Of a stretch of DNA of 8,808 nt, positions 6,346 through 8,808 are shown piece by piece. Numbering within the stretch: the first letter of the stretch is position 1; the number at the start of each line of letters is the position of its first letter. This DNA is from an uncultured Zetaproteobacteria bacterium. Its GTDB lineage: Bacteria; Pseudomonadota; Zetaproteobacteria; Mariprofundales; Mariprofundaceae. The position numbers were made by a program, and so were the translations under genes. Where the stretch lies: assembly GCA_913056285.1 (NCBI GenBank), contig CAJXNE010000082.1:1-8808 (forward strand), in the 5' to 3' direction. The notes beneath the pieces were generated by a model. It did not search any database. It saw nothing but the letters and a program-made list of their open reading frames with translations, and was not told where the DNA came from.

Positions 6346-7265
6346 GTGACGAATCCATGCATAACAAACCATTTCGCTGCGGCACAGTCGCATTATTGGG
6401 CGTGCCGAATGTCGGCAAATCCACCCTGATGAATTATATTATCGGAGCCAAAGTGGCGATTGTAACGCCCAAGCCACAGACCACCCGGCACCGGATTCTC
6501 GGCATTTATTCTGATGACAACCGCCAGATTATCTTTGTTGATACGCCGGGCATACACAAAGGCTCCAAACAGCTGAATAAGAATATGGTGCGCGTGGCTT
6601 ATGCAGCGGCTGAAGAAGCCGATGTGCTGGCGATAATGCAGGATGCAAGCAAACCGTTGGACAGGCCGACCCGGGTGCTGATTGAGCGCTTTGCCGATGG
6701 CCGTTTAAAGCAACCGCGTATTCATGTGCTCAATAAAGTGGATCGGGCCGACAAGGCCAGATTGCTGCCGCGTTTGCAGCAATTACAGCAACTCGATCCG
6801 GGCGCTATGTCTTATGTGCCGGTGTCGGCGCGCAAGGGGACTCAGGTCGATGCTTTATTAAATGAGCTGGCCAAACATTTACCGGCGCAAGCACCCTTGC
6901 ATGATCCTGATTGGTTTACTGATCAGAGCCAGCGCCAGTTGGCCGCTGAATATGTGCGTGAGCAGGTGTTTTTATCCATGCATCAGGAAATTCCATTCCA
7001 GACCGCTGTGGACATCGAACGCTTTGAAGAGTTCGATGATGCAATCGAAATTGAGGCGGTGATTCTGGTCGGCAGCGAACGCCATAAACCGATGCTGATC
7101 GGCAAGGGCGGCGGCGGCATGAAAGCTGTCGGCACCAGGGCGCGCCTCGGTTTGGAAGAAATTCTGGGTTGTAAAGTGCGCCTGAATATCTGGGTAAAGG
7201 TCGATGAAGACTGGTTTGATCATCCGGGTAAATTGATGGATCTGGGTTTGGGCACCGAGAGCTGA
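6342..7265 (+). CDS. era: GTPase Era
   Basis: Era is an essential Ras-like GTPase with a KH RNA-binding domain that binds the 3' end of 16S rRNA and aids 30S subunit assembly. Motifs are G1 GVPNVGKST (20-28), the effector region with PKPQTTRHRI (43-52), G3 DTPG (67-70), G4 NKVD (131-134) and G5 SAR (162-164). The KH domain has the IGKGGGGMK loop (253-261) and ends in the usual LNIWVKVDEDW. Length is 307 residues, close to E. coli Era (301). ATG 6342 overlaps the rnc stop as ATGA, the classical rnc-era coupling. The gene that normally follows, recO, is displaced by a toxin-antitoxin module. Confidence 0.97.
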   Translation: MSDESMHNKPFRCGTVALLGVPNVGKSTLMNYIIGAKVAIVTPKPQTTRHRILGIYSDDNRQIIFVDTPGIHKGSKQLNKNMVRVAYAAAEEADVLAIMQDASKPLDRPTRVLIERFADGRLKQPRIHVLNKVDRADKARLLPRLQQLQQLDPGAMSYVPVSARKGTQVDALLNELAKHLPAQAPLHDPDWFTDQSQRQLAAEYVREQVFLSMHQEIPFQTAVDIERFEEFDDAIEIEAVILVGSERHKPMLIGKGGGGMKAVGTRARLGLEEILGCKVRLNIWVKVDEDWFDHPGKLMDLGLGTES

Positions 7266-7312
7266 TCCGATCACAATTATGTAGCATGATTTGGCAGTCC
7301 GTCTGTGCAGCC

Positions 7313-7366
7313 TTTACAAGATAAGATGAATTAACTACCATGTGTACATATGTACGTTTAAGGGGG
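7313..7366 (+). promoter_or_regulatory. Putative promoter, palindromic operator and RBS, second TA module
   Basis: A perfect 12-bp palindrome, GTACATATGTAC (7344-7355), lies just ahead of the toxin gene. TTTACA (7313-7318) and TACCAT (7336-7341), spaced by 17 bp, make a weak sigma70-like promoter whose transcription start would fall inside the palindrome, so bound repressor would block it. AGGGGG (7361-7366) is a strong ribosome site 6 nt before the toxin ATG. The palindrome is seen directly; its use as the autoregulatory operator of the module is inferred from how TA operons usually work. The rest of the 107-nt gap after era shows no clear terminator. Confidence 0.5.
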
Positions 7367-7372
7367 CATTGA

Positions 7373-7771
7373 ATGTATGTCACGATAGATACTTCTGCAT
7401 TAATTGCCGTCATCGGAAATGAGAAATCAAGGCAGACAATTATTGAAGTGACAACAGGTTGTTCACTTTGCGCACCGTCTTCGCTTCATTGGGAAATTGG
7501 CAATGCCTTTTCAGCAATGTTTAAAAGGAAAAGTTCAAATATCGAGCTGGCAAAAATGGCCCTTGCTGCTTATCGCGAAATCCCTGTTAAGTTTATTGAT
7601 GTGTCACTTGAGCAGGCTCTGGAAATATCTCATGCGCTTAATATATATGCCTATGACGCATACCTTATCCAGTGTGCACAACAAACAAGCACACCCCTTC
7701 TGACTCTGGACAGGGGGTTGAAAATTGCAGCAGAGAAAATGGGCATCCACATTCTGGAGGTGGAATCATGA
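7373..7771 (+). CDS. PIN-domain toxin, VapC-type, of a reversed-order TA module
   Basis: A 132-residue PIN-domain protein, predicted to be a metal-dependent ribonuclease toxin. The acidic residues of the PIN active site are present: D6 in TIDTSALIAV, E41 in SLHWEIGNAF, D95 in IYAYDAYLIQCA and D113 in LLTLDRGL. It belongs to a different PIN subgroup from the toxin at 1449-1826: the N-terminus, the spacing and the middle region do not match. The ATG at 7373 is supported by AGGGGG 6 nt upstream. The toxin comes first and overlaps the antitoxin start by four bases (ATGA), opposite to the usual antitoxin-first order. The DNA is visibly more A+T-rich than era and recO on either side, consistent with acquisition by transfer. 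Confidence 0.9.
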   Translation: MYVTIDTSALIAVIGNEKSRQTIIEVTTGCSLCAPSSLHWEIGNAFSAMFKRKSSNIELAKMALAAYREIPVKFIDVSLEQALEISHALNIYAYDAYLIQCAQQTSTPLLTLDRGLKIAAEKMGIHILEVES

Positions 7772-7995
7772 GAGAATACAGTTTTACAGAAGCGCGGCAA
7801 AATTTTGCATCTGTTTTAGATGAGGCAAAAAATGAAGGCGCAGTATGCATTAAGAAACGGGATGGCGAATCATTTTATATCAAGCCTGCCAGTTCCAAAC
7901 AGTCACCTCTTGATGTAAAAGGTGTCGATCTTGGCATGACTTCATCAGAAATTGTTGCTGCCATTCGAGATGGCAGAGAACGGGTCTATGGCTAA
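7768..7995 (+). CDS. Phd/YefM-type antitoxin, downstream partner of the PIN toxin
   Basis: A 75-residue antitoxin. The N-terminal EYSFTEARQNFASVLDEAK is the first helix of the Phd/YefM fold, followed by the strand pair around VCIKKRDGESFYIKPA (26-41). The C-terminal SPLDVKGVDLGMTSSEIV and IRDGRERVYG would wrap the toxin. ATG 7768 is chosen because TGGAGG (7755-7760) lies 7 nt upstream and the fold begins here; the frame stays open upstream, but that stretch is the toxin gene read in another frame. The start overlaps the toxin stop, so translation of toxin and antitoxin is coupled, and the strong ribosome site may let extra antitoxin be made. It shares no obvious close similarity with the antitoxin at 1210-1452 beyond the common fold. 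Confidence 0.88.
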   Translation: MREYSFTEARQNFASVLDEAKNEGAVCIKKRDGESFYIKPASSKQSPLDVKGVDLGMTSSEIVAAIRDGRERVYG

Positions 7996-8020
7996 ATAAG
8001 ATAAACAGGGAGATGTGACA

Positions 8021-8065
8021 ATGCTTTTATCTGATGTCTATTGCGCCTCCCATAGCATACAATGA
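8021..8065 (+). CDS. 14-codon mini-ORF upstream of recO
   Basis: AGGGAG (8007-8012), a good Shine-Dalgarno sequence, lies 8 nt ahead of an ATG that opens a 14-codon frame encoding MLLSDVYCASHSIQ. Its TGA (8063-8065) abuts the recO ribosome site GAAGGG (8064-8069). It could be a leader peptide coupled to recO, or the decayed start of a third small gene after the TA module; the first residues faintly recall a PIN toxin start. I do not recognise the peptide, and a chance frame is quite possible. Confidence 0.25.
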   Translation: MLLSDVYCASHSIQ

Positions 8066-8077
8066 AGGGCTTTACCC

Positions 8078-8761
8078 ATGGCTGAGATTCGGGACGATGC
8101 GCTCTTGCTCAGGAGAATTCCCTTTAGCGATACTTCGCTGATCTGCCATTTTCTGACGGCTGAACACGGGCGCATCGCCCTGATGGCCAAAGGCGCACGA
8201 CGACCCAAAAGCGCTTTTCGGGCGAGTCTGGAACCGTTGTATGACTTGCAAATAAGATGGCGACCTGGCCGCACGGGTATGGGTACGCTTACTGATTGCC
8301 ATCGCGGCAACAGCCTGCTTGAGCCGGCGCTTTCGTTACAGGGGTTGGAATTGCTGGCCATTGTCTCACGCTTGTTTCAGGAAGGCGATCCGCACGGATT
8401 TGAAGAGAGTAAAGCAGCGATGGCCCTGCTGGGTGAACGCGGACTTCAGCAAGGCTTGCTGGCGGCGGTCTGGTATTTACTGACTATATCCGGTTGGCTG
8501 GGTGATTTATCACATTGCTGGCAGTGCGGTAAAAAGGTGGAACAGACAATGCGATGGCAGCATGCAAACCTGATCTGTGATGCTTGCGGCAATGGTTTGC
8601 CGGTTTCAGCCGGTCTGCGTAAATCCATTGTCGGCGCGCTTTCCTCCGGCCATATTCGCCTCAGTGTGGCAGGCGCTGATAGCTGGCGAGGGATGATCAG
8701 GTCAGTGCTTGCCGAGCATGGTATCAAACCCACTGACAGTTTTAACCCGGACTATTCATGA
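8078..8761 (+). CDS. recO: DNA repair protein RecO
   Basis: RecO works with RecR (and RecF) to load RecA onto SSB-coated single-stranded DNA in gap repair and can anneal complementary strands. The N-terminal OB fold is recognisable (DDALLLRRIPFSDTSLICHFLTAEHGRIALMAKGARRPKS split across 6-45), followed by a helical domain with LELLAIVSRLF (90-100). Four cysteines form a likely zinc site, CWQC (147-150) and CDAC (167-170). Length is 227 residues, near the family norm of about 240. GAAGGG (8064-8069) is 8 nt before the ATG. The stop overlaps another start as ATGA. The gene normally follows era directly; here a TA module intervenes. Confidence 0.94.
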   Translation: MAEIRDDALLLRRIPFSDTSLICHFLTAEHGRIALMAKGARRPKSAFRASLEPLYDLQIRWRPGRTGMGTLTDCHRGNSLLEPALSLQGLELLAIVSRLFQEGDPHGFEESKAAMALLGERGLQQGLLAAVWYLLTISGWLGDLSHCWQCGKKVEQTMRWQHANLICDACGNGLPVSAGLRKSIVGALSSGHIRLSVAGADSWRGMIRSVLAEHGIKPTDSFNPDYS

Positions 8762-8808
8762 ATACTACCGCGCCCTCACTTGTTCCTTTGCCCGCAACGC
8801 ATCCTTTG
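8758..8808 (+). CDS. 5' end of an unidentified gene overlapping recO
   Basis: An ATG overlapping the recO stop (ATGA) opens a frame with no stop to the window end, 17 codons reading MNTTAPSLVPLPATHPL. In many proteobacteria pdxJ follows recO, but PdxJ typically begins with a short strand leading to NIDHVATLRQAR, which is not seen here, so this is either a different gene or one with an extended N-terminus. The four-base overlap supports a real start. Nothing more can be said from so short a piece. Confidence 0.45.
   Translation, partial: MNTTAPSLVPLPATHPL

Noticed and set aside
7276..7312. Possible intrinsic terminator after era (GCAG-TCCGT-CTGTGC).
   Set aside because: The stem is short and interrupted and no T-tract follows; not enough for a call.
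7321..8002. ATAAGAT occurs at 7321-7327 and again at 7996-8002, flanking the reversed TA module, like a target-site duplication.
   Set aside because: Seven A+T-rich bases can match by chance, the left copy is about 45 nt from the toxin start, and there is no transposase or terminal inverted repeat.

Overview
The window looks like chromosomal DNA of a pseudomonadotan bacterium of moderate G+C. It carries a ubiquinone-type flavin hydroxylase and the housekeeping run lepA, lepB, a DUF4845 gene, rnc, era and recO in that order. This order, with a DUF4845 gene between lepB and rnc, is typical of gamma- and betaproteobacteria and related deep lineages. The exact taxon cannot be fixed from this sequence. 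All convincing genes are on the + strand; I found no convincing minus-strand gene, rRNA, tRNA, CRISPR array or insertion sequence.

Layout. 1-1161 is the 3' part of a UbiH/UbiF/COQ6-family FAD monooxygenase, cut by the window edge inside its dinucleotide-binding motif. 1158-1826 is a compact type II toxin-antitoxin module in the usual order: a promoter with an operator-like palindrome, a Phd/YefM-type antitoxin, then a PIN-domain VapC-type toxin with a TTG start overlapping the antitoxin stop. 1843-2469 is a cytosolic DsbA-like (COG3531-type) CxxC protein. 2505-4322 is lepA (EF4). 4323-4493 is a gap with an imperfect long inverted repeat of an 'ACACGAAT' type and a Met-rich 20-codon mini-ORF whose stop overlaps the lepB start. 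4494-7265 holds lepB, DUF4845, rnc and era, with TGATG and ATGA overlaps at the last two junctions. 7266-7995 is a second, unrelated-looking PIN/Phd module in reversed order (toxin first, antitoxin second, ATGA overlap), inserted between era and recO. 8021-8065 is a 14-codon mini-ORF with a good Shine-Dalgarno sequence. 8078-8761 is recO, followed by the first 17 codons of an overlapping, unidentified gene.

How it works together. The core block covers ribosome function (EF4, Era), protein export (signal peptidase I), rRNA and dsRNA processing (RNase III) and recombinational repair (RecO). Two different toxin-antitoxin cassettes bracket lepA-era, each in a gap between otherwise ordinary genes. 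I see no wholly new system. The points most worth a second look are the reversed module and its 12-bp palindrome, the operator inside the promoter spacer of the first module, the inverted repeat between lepA and lepB, and the two start-coupled mini-ORFs.
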